A DNA stretch of 64,000 nucleotides from Burkholderia ambifaria AMMD (GCF_000203915.1 NC_008390.1:2046001-2110000); one strand, 5' to 3'; counted from the stretch's first letter, positions 7,258-16,114 are shown. A program made the numbers and translations. Notes: generated by a model from the letters alone, not told the origin.

Positions 7258-8745
7258 TCACTCCCCATTCGTATGCGCGAGCGGATCGGCGTCGTCCGTC
7301 GCATGCGTGTCGTACTGCAACCCCAACCGTTGCGCGCGCTGCTGATCAGCGGCGTTCTCGTCGTCGACCTGCTCCGGATCCTCGCCCTTCGCCAGAATCG
7401 CGCCGGTGCGGCTCGTCAGGCCCGCGCGAATCTCCGCGCGCTTGGCCGACACGTCCTGCACCGGGTGGATATACGGCCAGCCCTGCGGCACCCACCGCAC
7501 CCGCACGTATTCGCGCCGGGCGCGGTGATAGTTCGGCATCGACAACGCGCCGGACAGCGCGCACGCGTCTACCCACCAGCGCCAGATTCGCCGGCAGAAC
7601 TGGTGGATGAACACGTTCTGCTGCAGCTGCTCGATCGAGCGTCGGAACTCGTTGAGCAACACGCGCAGCACGCGGTCGCTGACGTCGCGCAGATCACCCG
7701 TCAGCACTTCGTACGGCATGCCGACCGACGCGGCTGCCGCCATCAGCTGCTGGCGCATGAACGGCGCGTAATCGGCCCCGGCACCGGGTGGCGTTGCGAA
7801 CTTCACGTCTTCGCCGGGCGCCAGTTCCTGCATCGCGCCCGGCTCCAGCGACACGACCGGCGAAAAGCCGTCAACGTCGAACTCGATCGGCGCACCGGAA
7901 ACGGGATCGCCGAGCGGGCCGACCTCCGCCTGTGGTTTCACGATGAACCCGGCAAAGAGGTTGCTCACCTCCTGACGGAACAGCACCGCGTCGTCGAAGT
8001 TGTCGAGCGAATGCAGCCGCAGCAGCACCGTCGACAGCTCGGGCACACCGCGCACCTGACCGGGCCGCAGCCCGTGGAAGACGTGCGCGATCTCGTCGGC
8101 CGGTACGCGCACCGTCTGCGTCGCGTCACCGGCAAAGCGGTTGTACTCACCCGGATGGCGGCGCAGCAGGTGATACGCGACGCGCTCGCCGTCTTCGTTG
8201 AACTCGACGCCGTTGATGATCTCCCCGCCTGGAATCGGCTCGTTCTTCGTGACTGGCAACAGGTCGCCTTCGAGCAGCTGGATCTGCATCGGCACTGCCA
8301 GCCCGGCATGCGGCGGACGCAGGCGGCGGCGCACCAGCACCTCGCCGTCGCTGAAGAACGCCCGCGCGGCGAGCGTCTGCAAGCCGTACAGGTCGTGCAC
8401 ACCATCCGCATCCAGCTCGCCCGAGCTGTCGTCCCAAAGTTGCTTTTGTTCGCGGCGCACGTCCGCGTCCGGATGCTGCGGATGCGCCTGAATACCCGTG
8501 CCGATCGTGTTCGACACCAGCCGCGCGATTGCGGTCTTCGCCCATGGGTCATTACGGATCGCGTCACGGGCGCGGTGGCGCATCAGCGGCAGGTTCTGCA
8601 CGACCGATGCGTTCGGTCCCGCGCTCGACGCCTGCCATGACTTCGCCCGCGCCCCGCGCGTGCCAGCCGATTCGTACGCCGCCGCGTTCAGGCGCGTGGG
8701 CACGACAAAGCCGCGCTGCGCGAGAACCGGATATGCGCGGCTCAT
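7258..8745 (-). CDS. Portal protein (lambda gpB family)
   Basis: A 495-residue lambda-family portal. Seen: an N-terminal region typical of the family (SVVQNLPLMRHRARDAIRND), the core FRQEVSNLFAGFIVKP and the C-terminal arm SMPNYHRARREYVRVRWVPQ. It forms the dodecameric DNA channel at one vertex and docks terminase and the neck proteins. It overlaps the end of the gpW-like gene by four bases. A variant of the prophage-wide palindrome lies inside at 8436-8446. Confidence 0.93.
   Translation of the reverse strand: MSRAYPVLAQRGFVVPTRLNAAAYESAGTRGARAKSWQASSAGPNASVVQNLPLMRHRARDAIRNDPWAKTAIARLVSNTIGTGIQAHPQHPDADVRREQKQLWDDSSGELDADGVHDLYGLQTLAARAFFSDGEVLVRRRLRPPHAGLAVPMQIQLLEGDLLPVTKNEPIPGGEIINGVEFNEDGERVAYHLLRRHPGEYNRFAGDATQTVRVPADEIAHVFHGLRPGQVRGVPELSTVLLRLHSLDNFDDAVLFRQEVSNLFAGFIVKPQAEVGPLGDPVSGAPIEFDVDGFSPVVSLEPGAMQELAPGEDVKFATPPGAGADYAPFMRQQLMAAAASVGMPYEVLTGDLRDVSDRVLRVLLNEFRRSIEQLQQNVFIHQFCRRIWRWWVDACALSGALSMPNYHRARREYVRVRWVPQGWPYIHPVQDVSAKRAEIRAGLTSRTGAILAKGEDPEQVDDENAADQQRAQRLGLQYDTHATDDADPLAHTNGE
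8436..8446. repeat. Dispersed palindrome copy 4 (one mismatch)
   Basis: AAAGTTGCTTT within the portal gene; its complement AAAGCAACTTT is exactly the variant found at 18626 and 20070, so the T-to-C change is a shared sub-type and not random decay. Confidence 0.45.
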
Positions 8746-8948
8746 CGCACCCCCTTGCCGGCGTGCCGCAAGCGAATCAGCCGCGAGCGGCCGGTCGCGC
8801 CATCCAGCGCCCGGATGATCTCGGTCTGCGCGTCACGCAGTTCGGCGATCGACCGGTAGCGCACCTTGCGATCCGCGTACTGGACCTCCAGCTCGCCCTT
8901 CGCGATTGCCGACTGGATGCGCTGCAGGTCCGCCATCGTGTATGCCAT
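8742..8948 (-). CDS. Head-tail joining protein (lambda gpW-like)
   Basis: A 68-residue protein with YTMADLQRIQSAIAKGELEV at its start and a basic tail, the length and pattern of lambda gpW, which sits under the portal and stabilises packaged DNA. The order terminase-W-portal is that of lambda. The stop overlaps the portal start (ATGA). Confidence 0.85.
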   Translation of the reverse strand: MAYTMADLQRIQSAIAKGELEVQYADRKVRYRSIAELRDAQTEIIRALDGATGRSRLIRLRHAGKGVR

Positions 8949-8957
8949 GTGTTTCTC

Positions 8958-11072
8958 CTAGCGGCGCTTCAGGTACGTCGAGCGAGCGACACGCCGGCCC
9001 TGAATGCGCGAAACCCCGCTCGGTGGCGGGGTTTCGGGTGGTTTAGCGACCGGCTGAACCGGCTCGATCGGTGGCGGTGGATCGGCATCCGTCTGCACGG
9101 TCGGCAGTGTCTCGACCGGCAATGCAGACGGTAGCGATTCCAATATCGGAACAGCATCGAACAGAGAAACCTGCGAGATGCGCACCTGTTCGACGCGCCA
9201 ATGCGCTTCGGTCATCAGGTGGGTTTTGGCGCTGCGTGCCGCGTGCAGCGCATAGACTTCGCAGTCGAGCGCTTCGTTACGGGCGCTGGCCTTCTTCTGC
9301 CAGACACGCTTGGTGCCGATCCGGCCCGGCACCTTGACCTCGGCTGTCACCTGCGCGAGATAGTCGGAACGCACGCCCACATACCAGTGCATGCGCCCCG
9401 GCCCATCGCCATCGAGCTTCAGCCGGTTGTCGAGGATCAGGTCTTTCGCCTTGCTGACCCCGACCATGTACGGGCGCAGGCCGTATTTCGCGGCCTTGCT
9501 GTTGTTGCGCGTCGAATCGACCGACGCCTTCGGTACGCTGAAAATCTCCGAGTTGGCCTCGGTGCTGCCCTTGATCGCCAGCACGTTCAGCCCTACCCGC
9601 TGCGCAGCACGCACATATTTGTATACCGCGTCCGATGTCGAGCCGTCCGACGAATCGATCGATGTCGCGCGAACACGCAATACGCCGCCGCTTTCGTGCC
9701 GGTAGCCGTGCGTCACCAGCGCGGTCAACGCGCCCCATACGCCGCCCGACAGCGGGTCGGCTTCCTGATGCAGCACGTTGCCGTGAATCTCGTCCCACGC
9801 AACGAGCCAGCTTTCCTCACCACGTCCCCACGCGCGCAGGATGATTGCGAGCCGGTCGTGCTGCACGTCGACACCGAGCGTCAGCAACAGACCGCCGGCC
9901 GGCACCATGAATGCCGCGTACGGCATCGCACGCGCGGCCAGCACGTCCAGCTCCGGCAGGTCGCTCTTGTACTTGTACGGCCGACCCTGCGAGTTGTTCA
10001 CGAACGCACGCATTTTCGTGTCGTCGCCCTCGCGCAGCGCCTTCTCGGCCGTCAGCCACTTCTTGACCAGCTCCGCCATGCGCGAGCCGGGGAACGGCGA
10101 TACCAACTCGTTCAGACGAAAGCCCGCGACGCCGTGAAACGGCGCCGTCGCAACCCATCGCCCATGCCGGACCGCACACACACGCGCCGAGTCGTCCCAC
10201 AACGAGCCGCAGTGCGGGCACGTATAGCGTGCCGAGTCCGGCCGTGCCCGGCCGAACACCTCATGTGCGACTTCGGCGTCCTCGCTCCAGGTCACGTTCT
10301 CCCACGCCAGCTCATGCTCCTCGCCGCAATCGGGGCACGGCACCAGATAGATGCGTTGATCCGAAGTCAGATACGCTTGCTGGATGCGCGAGAAGCCGTC
10401 AACGGTGGGCGTGCCACCGAAAATTACCTTGCGGCGGCTGTCCGAATAGCTCTTGTTGCGTTCCTCCAGCAGCGTGATCGAATCGCCCTGATCGCGCACG
10501 TTCGTGTTCGCATCGTCCGGCTCCTCGACCGCGACGACCGGGGCCGGCGTCGACTTCACATCGTCCGGCGCGTTCGACGTAATGAACTTCAGGAACCCGC
10601 GCGGGAACGTCTTGTGATCCCACAGGTTGTTCTTGTCGCGCGCAGCATGCACCGGCAATTTTGCCGACAGGCGAGGCGTCACCTCGACCATCGGTTCGAA
10701 CTTCTCGAGATTGAACTTCTTCGCCGACTTCTCTTTCGCAAACATGACGATCATCGGACACGGATCGACGTCGATCCGCTTGCCGATGTAGTTCAGCAGC
10801 ACACCATCCGTCCACGCGACCTGCGCCGATTTCATGCACACGATCTTTTGCACGGTCGGATCGTCGAGCGCGTCATGCATGCCGAACACCCACGGCGTGA
10901 TGTTCGGGTTATAGCGGCCCGGCGTCGCCGTCGCTTTCGCGCTCATCCTGCGATGCTTGCGCGCCCACTCCGTCGTCCCGATCCGCTCGGGCGGACGGAG
11001 AAGCTTCGCAATCCGGCGAATCACCGCCCGGACTGTCTGCGTCGTATTCAGAAAGCTGCTGAAGGCATCCAT
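8958..11072 (-). CDS. Terminase large subunit (lambda gpA family)
   Basis: A 704-residue packaging motor and nuclease. The N-terminal ATPase half contains KIVCMKSAQVAWTDGVLLNY (adenine/Walker-A-like region) and VVAVEEPDDANTNV (Walker-B-like acidic pair); CPDCGEEHE and CPHCG form a zinc-binding insert at about residues 245-285. The C-terminal nuclease part begins near LLTLGVDVQHDRLAI. A Pro-rich tail of about 45 residues may be the portal-binding end. The start overlaps the TerS gene by more than 150 bases. Confidence 0.92.
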   Translation of the reverse strand: MDAFSSFLNTTQTVRAVIRRIAKLLRPPERIGTTEWARKHRRMSAKATATPGRYNPNITPWVFGMHDALDDPTVQKIVCMKSAQVAWTDGVLLNYIGKRIDVDPCPMIVMFAKEKSAKKFNLEKFEPMVEVTPRLSAKLPVHAARDKNNLWDHKTFPRGFLKFITSNAPDDVKSTPAPVVAVEEPDDANTNVRDQGDSITLLEERNKSYSDSRRKVIFGGTPTVDGFSRIQQAYLTSDQRIYLVPCPDCGEEHELAWENVTWSEDAEVAHEVFGRARPDSARYTCPHCGSLWDDSARVCAVRHGRWVATAPFHGVAGFRLNELVSPFPGSRMAELVKKWLTAEKALREGDDTKMRAFVNNSQGRPYKYKSDLPELDVLAARAMPYAAFMVPAGGLLLTLGVDVQHDRLAIILRAWGRGEESWLVAWDEIHGNVLHQEADPLSGGVWGALTALVTHGYRHESGGVLRVRATSIDSSDGSTSDAVYKYVRAAQRVGLNVLAIKGSTEANSEIFSVPKASVDSTRNNSKAAKYGLRPYMVGVSKAKDLILDNRLKLDGDGPGRMHWYVGVRSDYLAQVTAEVKVPGRIGTKRVWQKKASARNEALDCEVYALHAARSAKTHLMTEAHWRVEQVRISQVSLFDAVPILESLPSALPVETLPTVQTDADPPPPIEPVQPVAKPPETPPPSGVSRIQGRRVARSTYLKRR

Positions 11073-11478
11073 ACATGTGCTCGTTCAACCATTCGACGTC
11101 GACCTCGACGCCGTACAGGGTGCGTAGCTCCTGCACCAGTTTGTCGGGCAGCGCCAGCAATTCCGTTTGAAATGCGCCGACCATCTGGCCGTACGCCTGT
11201 TCGAGCTGCGCCGCATTGACCAGTTGGCCTTTCTTCTCGGCCAACGTCAGCAGCTTGATTTCGCGATCGACGCGCTCGGTCATCGCGCGTTCGGCGACGA
11301 GATCGATCCCGGTCTCGCTTGCGCGGCCGGCAGCCGATTCTCGCAAGTGGCGAAGATACGCAACGCGGATTTCATCAAGCGACGCCGTCCGATAGTCGAT
11401 ATTGAGACGGTCGACAAGGCGCGATACCGTCGAGCGCTCCAGATCGAGGTGATCAGCGATTTGTTGCTGAGTCAGCAT
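10909..11478 (-). CDS. Terminase small subunit (Nu1-like)
   Basis: A 189-residue protein: an N-terminal helix-turn-helix (LTQQQIADHLDLERSTVSRL, residues 2-21) that would recognise the cos/pac site, a helical middle (about 60-130) for oligomerisation and a Ser/Asp-rich tail. GGGGGG 9 bases upstream supports ATG 11478. It is the first gene of the packaging module and overlaps terL. A terminator stands just upstream (11515-11541). Confidence 0.82.
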   Translation of the reverse strand: MLTQQQIADHLDLERSTVSRLVDRLNIDYRTASLDEIRVAYLRHLRESAAGRASETGIDLVAERAMTERVDREIKLLTLAEKKGQLVNAAQLEQAYGQMVGAFQTELLALPDKLVQELRTLYGVEVDVEWLNEHMYGCLQQLSEYDADSPGGDSPDCEASPSARADRDDGVGAQASQDERESDGDAGPL

Positions 11479-11514
11479 GTGAATGTGCCCCCCTATAGGA
11501 ATTCGACAGTAGAG

Positions 11515-11541
11515 AAAAAACGCGGGTGCGAGCCCCCGCGT
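11515..11541 (-). terminator. Intrinsic terminator just upstream of terS
   Basis: Stem ACGCGGG/CCCGCGT (11520-11526 with 11535-11541); on the minus strand followed by six T. Late transcripts must pass it to reach terS. Third of three terminators in the late leader. Confidence 0.8.
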
Positions 11542-11570
11542 ATGGCGATGCCCGTAGGGTCCCCGCCTGC

Positions 11571-11765
11571 TCAAAAAGTAGGCAGACCCACACCGATCGC
11601 GACATCGACGCTCGCGCCGTCGCCCGCCCGGTCCATCGCCCACACGACACGGTCCATCGCGTCGTCAAACACGAAGCACCGCGCGGTAACGCGCCCCATG
11701 CTTCGATCTTCATCCCACGTCGACCAGACCTCGCTCGGCCCGGCGCTCGTCGACTCGATTCGCAT
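11571..11765 (-). CDS. Small phage protein in the late leader
   Basis: A 64-residue acidic protein, MRIESTSAGPSEVWSTWDED onward, ending AIGVGLPTF. No family recognised. It lies alone between two terminators (11784-11815 upstream, 11515-11541 downstream), so it may be expressed as a separate unit. It might be a lysis, packaging or regulatory accessory; nothing in the sequence decides this. Confidence 0.45.
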   Translation of the reverse strand: MRIESTSAGPSEVWSTWDEDRSMGRVTARCFVFDDAMDRVVWAMDRAGDGASVDVAIGVGLPTF

Positions 11766-11783
11766 TTCAGCGCCCCAATACAA

Positions 11784-11815
11784 AAAGCCCTGAGGGCTTT
11801 CGCACTCAGGGCTTT
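11784..11815 (-). terminator. Intrinsic terminator, copy A of the hairpin repeat
   Basis: Stem AAAGCCCTGAG/CTCAGGGCTTT (11784-11794 with 11805-11815) with T-run on the minus strand; a second hairpin follows at 11827-11848 (TGTCAGGGC/GCCCTGACA). The whole 65-bp module recurs as copy B at 12352-12416. Confidence 0.78.
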
Positions 11816-12081
11816 GGAATTCATTTTGTCAGGGCAACAGCCCTGACACGCGATTATCGTCGCTCCAGTTGTGGCGTTTCAGTAATTCTGTATCACGACA
11901 GTATCGGGCGATTTGGCCGCGTCCACACGTTTCCCCGGAACCCGTGCCATCCGTCACGTTCCGCGCCGCATAACCAACGGCATATTTCCGATTCGCCGTC
12001 ACTCAATTAACTTGCAACTGGTCGCATGTGCATCAACGCGCATTCCGACTTGTCAATATTTGACCAACTTGAGGAACCACC

Positions 12082-12336
12082 ATGCCACGGATCAAACTCG
12101 ATATCACAGACGGCGACGACAAAGAAAACTTCAAAGCAGCGACCATCGCCAATTGCCGATGGGGTGACAACGGTGAAAAGGTCGGCACTGCACTAGACAT
12201 AGCTGTCGGCACATACACCATCACCATCACGAAAGTTAAAGGTGCGACGGCCACCGGGTCCATTGAGATCAGGGAAACCGATTCTCTCATCGAACTGACG
12301 GTGGACAAGACTGGCTGCAACTTCGACATCTCGTGA
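12082..12336 (+). CDS. Small beta-rich moron protein of unknown function
   Basis: An 84-residue protein, MPRIKLDITDGDDKENFKAA onward, with alternating hydrophobic beta pattern (GTYTITITKVKGATATGSIE). GAGG 7 bases before ATG is a clear ribosome site. It faces against all surrounding late genes and is bracketed by two copies of a hairpin module, the layout of a moron cassette. No signal peptide or membrane segment. Function unknown; a small lysogeny-expressed or anti-defence protein is conceivable. Confidence 0.6.
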   Translation: MPRIKLDITDGDDKENFKAATIANCRWGDNGEKVGTALDIAVGTYTITITKVKGATATGSIEIRETDSLIELTVDKTGCNFDIS

Positions 12337-12351
12337 TTTGCACAACAAGCA

Positions 12352-12382
12352 AAAGCCCTGAGGGCTTGCGCACTCAGGGCTT
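12352..12382. terminator. Intrinsic terminator, copy B of the hairpin repeat
   Basis: Stem AAGCCCTGAG/CTCAGGGCTT (12353-12362 with 12373-12382), preceded by AAAA, so it works best for leftward (late) transcription; it also closes the rightward moron at 12336. Near-copy of the hairpin at 11784-11815. Confidence 0.7.
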
Positions 12383-12580
12383 CGATATTCATTTCGTAAG
12401 GGCGAACGCCCTCCCAACAGATCCCGACTGACAGTTATCGTTGTTGGTCGCGGCGCTCCCGCGATTCAGTACGCCTGTCGGGCAATTGTTGCGACACGAG
12501 TGTGCGGTCGCTCACGTATCCAGTGACGCGGTAAAGGATGTGCAAAGTTTACGCGATCCGCTCTTGAAATGGAATACGTT

Positions 12581-13354
12581 TCATCCTCGCAATTGACGAC
12601 GCAATGTGTCGTACACCGATCCATCTACCGTATCCAACAGCGCGAGCATGTCGTGAAAGCGCCACGACCAGTTCCGCCGATACTCGTCGAGCGATACGCC
12701 GAGCGCGTGCGCCCGGCCAGCGTCGTCGACCTGCCGCTTGCCGGTACCGAAACAGTCCGGGCAAATGTGCCGGCCCTTCGCATCCGGAGCGGGCGACGCC
12801 GCGATCCGCCCCATCCCACCGCAGTCCTCGCATGGTTCGTATTCCCGAAAGACGAGCGGCCCGTTACGCCCTTCGAAGAACGGGATACGTTCCTCCGACA
12901 CGCACACCTTCCCACTTCCTCCGCATACATCACACGTGTGCGTTGACGTCGTGACGGCACGCGTGCGGCGCACGACGCCACGCCCCTCGCACTCGACACA
13001 CTGGTCGTTCACCCACTCGTCCAGCAACCGCAGGGCGAACCGCTCGACGATGTCGACCTTCGATCGCTCGACAGCATGCCCCGCACGTTGATCGCGACGC
13101 TCGTCGCGCGAGAGGCCCGTGAACCGTGCACGCTTGAATCGACCCGACGTCCGGATCATCTGCGCCAACAGCAACGTTGCACGTCGAATCATCGCAGGCG
13201 TCGGCAGCGGCCCGGCCTTGATTCGGGCTAGCGCGCTACCGAGATCGTTCGCAAAGGCGAGCGCGCCCAAAGTAACTTTAGGATCGGCAATCGGGTCGGT
13301 GAACTGACCACGAACGCTCATCGCAACGCCCACCCGCTCTTTCAAATCGATCAT
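12581..13354 (-). CDS. Candidate late antiterminator, Q-like, with DnaJ-type zinc motifs
   Basis: A 257-residue protein with four CxxCxGxG-type motifs (CVECEGRG, CDVCGGSG, CEDCGGMG, CPDCFGTG) at about residues 120-210, a DnaJ-like double zinc cluster. The N-terminal part is helical and basic. Q-type antiterminators of lambdoid phages (Antiterm family) carry related cysteine clusters and sit directly before the late operon, as this gene does. AGGAGAG supports ATG 13354. Five terminators downstream in the late operon fit such a function. A zinc-dependent DNA-binding role of another sort is the alternative. Confidence 0.62.
   Translation of the reverse strand: MIDLKERVGVAMSVRGQFTDPIADPKVTLGALAFANDLGSALARIKAGPLPTPAMIRRATLLLAQMIRTSGRFKRARFTGLSRDERRDQRAGHAVERSKVDIVERFALRLLDEWVNDQCVECEGRGVVRRTRAVTTSTHTCDVCGGSGKVCVSEERIPFFEGRNGPLVFREYEPCEDCGGMGRIAASPAPDAKGRHICPDCFGTGKRQVDDAGRAHALGVSLDEYRRNWSWRFHDMLALLDTVDGSVYDTLRRQLRG
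13269..13279. repeat. Dispersed palindrome AAAGTAACTTT, copy 5
   Basis: Perfect AAAGT-N-ACTTT, in the 5' part of the Q-like gene. Confidence 0.6.
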
Positions 13355-13375
13355 CACTCTCTCCTATTCGTCCTA

Positions 13376-13507
13376 ATGTCCCAATGTCCCAAGTGAGAAG
13401 GCTTGCAGGGGTGCGCGCCTGCGACATGCGCGACATGCGCCGCTCACGTCGCGCATGTCGCGCCCCTGCACCCGCGCCCGAGACCGCGCCTTGGGACATT
13501 GGGACAT
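13376..13507. repeat. Nested inverted repeat with short iterons (origin-like)
   Basis: Outer arms of 18 bp match perfectly: ATGTCCCAATGTCCCAAG (13376-13393) against its complement (13490-13507); each arm is two tandem 8-mers. Inside are TGCAGGGG/CCCCTGCA (13404-13411, 13463-13470) and GCGACATGCGC/GCGCATGTCGC (13421-13431, 13451-13461), the latter preceded by a tandem CGACATGCG. It fills the gap between the primase-helicase and Q-like genes. Plausible as phage replication origin or as a regulator array. Confidence 0.65.
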
Positions 13508-13576
13508 GGGACGTCGACAGCGCGCCAAGACGGGGCAAGCGGCGCGCCTACCGTGCAGGCACAGCGCGCCACGTCA

Positions 13577-16084
13577 TCACAGCGGACTGTCGTCATCACC
13601 CGCTGCGACCAGTTCACGTTCCACTTCCGGCTCTTGCTGCTCGCTCACGTAATACCAACCGCGCGACCCTGTCGACTCGCGCTTGCGTACCCACCCGAGC
13701 GACTTCAACGCCTTGCCGATGCGGCGCTGCTCCGCCAGCGTCCACTTCGACGTATCGAGCTTCAGGATGTCCGCGAGGATCTCTTCCATCGTCGTGCGCG
13801 ACACGAATTCCAGGGCCTTTGCGATCTTGTCCTCGTACACGTCGCCTTCGTAGCGCTCCGCCTGCTCGATCTCGAACAGCGGGCGTTCATGCTCTTCCAC
13901 GTGCCACACGACGCCCGTGCGGTACAGGTGCACGGCTTCGGCCCAAAGCTGATCACGCACGGCCACGATGCCGTCGATATCGACCAGACCACCGACACGC
14001 AGCGGCCAGTAGCGTCGGTTGCCCGACTCGTCCTTCAGGTACGTATCGAAGTTGACCGAGCCAGCGAAGACGCACTGACGCGGGACGTCGGTCGCACGCT
14101 TACCGTAGAAGTTGCGGAACCGGTCGACGGCCGTCGCGAAGAAGCTTTTCACTGCCGACGAGTCGGCCTTGTTCAACGAGTCCAGTTCGGCGAGTTCGAT
14201 CACCCACTTACCGGCCAGCACCGCGTACGTGTCTTTGTTGCCAATCTGGATCGGCGTATCGGTGAACCACGGAGCGCCGGCCAGCACCTTCAGCGCTGTC
14301 GATTTGCGATGCCCCTGCTTGCCTTCGAGGATCAAGACGTTGTCCACCTTGCAGCCCGGCTCCATCACGCGAGCGACGGCCGCGATCATCCATTTCATGA
14401 ACGCGAGCTGTACATACTCGCTGTCAGCCACGCGCAGGTATGTCGACGGCATCGAACGGACACGCGGTACGCCGTCCCATTTCAGCCCTTCAAGGTATTC
14501 GCGCACGTCATGGAAGTGTGTAGCGTCCGCCACCAACAGGACCGCGTTCATCACGATATCGGTACGCACCGAGAGGCCGTACCGCTGCGACAACCAGAGC
14601 GCGCAGCGCTGATCGTCCATGTCGGTCCATTCACCTGTCACGCCTTGCGGGAACGGCGGCGCCTTGCGCTTCATCACGCGTCCACCGAAGTCGTCCTGCT
14701 CGATGACGCCCTGCCATGCCTTGTGGTTCGACAGGATCATGTGCACGTTGCCGAGCGTCGGCAGCAGCGTGCCCTTGTCCGAACGCGCCAGATCCTGCTC
14801 CCACGTGTGCGCGCCGTTCTCTGCCTCACGGCCATCCCATTCCGGCTGTTTCGCGGCAGCGGACGTCGCGGCGGGCTTCGTCGGCGTCTCGTCCGCGGTC
14901 GACACTGCAACCGTTGCCGGCCGGATCTCTTCGTTCGCTGGGGCGATGACGCGCAAGATTGCCGCCTGCAGCTGTGCCTCGACAGCCTCGAAGCCCTCTT
15001 CGACGTGCAGGTCGTTGAAATCGGTCAGCTTGCGCTCGCCGCGATTAGCGAATACCGGATAGATAACGCTGACGTCGTCGACTGTCGCTGCCGCCTCATA
15101 CGCGCGCTTCAGGCCCGTGTTCTCGAAGCGCTTGCGACGCAGCGGCATAACGTCGTTGCCATAGCTGACCTCGACATACGGCACGCCGTTGTCGTCACGA
15201 CGGCGTGACACGGCAACCATGTACCACGTGTTCTTCGCTTCTATCCGCACCGGGTCTGCACCAAACACCAGTTCGCCCCGGAAAGCAAACTCATCGGCGA
15301 GCCAGTCGCGCATGCGCTGCTCGATCTTCCAGTCGTCGTCGGCGCAGACCAGCACATGCACATCCGGATACGTCATACGCAGGTAGCGCACGGCCGGAAG
15401 GATGCCACCCGCGTCAAAACAGATATTGACCGCGAACGCGTCGTCGATCGCCATGCGGATCGCACGCGCGGTTGCATAGCCTTCGGCGACCAGCACGACC
15501 TGGTCATCTGGACCGACCTCACCGAGCAGATACGAAGCGCCCTTCTTCTCCATGCCCTTGTTGAAGCGCTTCGCGCCGTCCGGCGTGATCTTTTGCAGGC
15601 CGACGAGACGGGCGCCGTCGCCGTACTGATACATCGGCACGAAGATCGTGCCGTCCGCGTCGAAACGTACGCCTTCTGCCGTGATGTGTTTGCGGTCGAG
15701 ATAGGCGGACTCGCCATGCTCTGCAGCACGGTTCCACTGGTCGCGTGCACGGTTCGCGGCGAGCTTCGCCTGCCGTGCGTCGCGCTCGACCTGTTCGCGG
15801 TCGGCAGCCTCTTGCCGGCGACGCGTTTCCGCGAGCGCTTCTTCGCTCAACGGTGCGCCGCCCCACTCGAATCGCTCGGTGCCCGGATCGTCGCCCGAGA
15901 AGTGGCCGAACGTACCGCCATAGCCGATCACTGAGCCCTTGCTGACGACCTCGCGAAGCTGATACCAGTATTTCTTGCGCGGCCCGTACCGATGATGTTT
16001 CCCGTCCGCGACCGGATGGCCGGCGGGTAGGTCAGGATGCCCCGCCGCACGCAATTGCTGAATGATCTGGTCCAGTGTCGCCAT
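13577..16084 (-). CDS. Phage primase-helicase (TOPRIM plus VirE/D5-like ATPase)
   Basis: An 835-residue replication protein. N-terminal part (about 1-130) resembles phage DNA primases; TOPRIM follows at about 190-270 (VVLVAEGYATARAIRMA, later VLVCADDDW). The C-terminal half is a VirE-type AAA+ helicase with Walker A LEGKQGHRKSTALKVL and an acidic IELAELDSL. It would prime and unwind phage DNA from an origin; the nested palindrome just downstream is a candidate. ATG 16084 is preferred to an upstream in-frame start because it is the family-like beginning MATLDQIIQQLRAAGHPDLP. Confidence 0.85.
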   Translation of the reverse strand: MATLDQIIQQLRAAGHPDLPAGHPVADGKHHRYGPRKKYWYQLREVVSKGSVIGYGGTFGHFSGDDPGTERFEWGGAPLSEEALAETRRRQEAADREQVERDARQAKLAANRARDQWNRAAEHGESAYLDRKHITAEGVRFDADGTIFVPMYQYGDGARLVGLQKITPDGAKRFNKGMEKKGASYLLGEVGPDDQVVLVAEGYATARAIRMAIDDAFAVNICFDAGGILPAVRYLRMTYPDVHVLVCADDDWKIEQRMRDWLADEFAFRGELVFGADPVRIEAKNTWYMVAVSRRRDDNGVPYVEVSYGNDVMPLRRKRFENTGLKRAYEAAATVDDVSVIYPVFANRGERKLTDFNDLHVEEGFEAVEAQLQAAILRVIAPANEEIRPATVAVSTADETPTKPAATSAAAKQPEWDGREAENGAHTWEQDLARSDKGTLLPTLGNVHMILSNHKAWQGVIEQDDFGGRVMKRKAPPFPQGVTGEWTDMDDQRCALWLSQRYGLSVRTDIVMNAVLLVADATHFHDVREYLEGLKWDGVPRVRSMPSTYLRVADSEYVQLAFMKWMIAAVARVMEPGCKVDNVLILEGKQGHRKSTALKVLAGAPWFTDTPIQIGNKDTYAVLAGKWVIELAELDSLNKADSSAVKSFFATAVDRFRNFYGKRATDVPRQCVFAGSVNFDTYLKDESGNRRYWPLRVGGLVDIDGIVAVRDQLWAEAVHLYRTGVVWHVEEHERPLFEIEQAERYEGDVYEDKIAKALEFVSRTTMEEILADILKLDTSKWTLAEQRRIGKALKSLGWVRKRESTGSRGWYYVSEQQEPEVERELVAAGDDDSPL

Positions 16085-16103
16085 ATAGAAAATCCCTCTG
16101 CAA

Positions 16104-16114
16104 AAAGTCACTTT
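16104..16114. repeat. Dispersed palindrome AAAGTCACTTT, copy 6
   Basis: Perfect copy 20 bases upstream of the primase-helicase start, in the short gap after the 57-residue gene. The position would suit transcriptional or translational control of the replication gene as well as partition. Confidence 0.6.

Noticed and set aside
10420..10430. AAAATTACCTT in terL as a ninth dispersed palindrome
   Set aside because: Two mismatches; not separable from chance.
12516..12545. Possible late promoter TTGCAC with GGATAC after Q-like gene
   Set aside because: The -10 is poor; not enough to annotate, though a late promoter is expected here.
12544..12552. AAAGTTTAC near the Q-like gene end as a palindrome copy
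   Set aside because: Only one arm is present.
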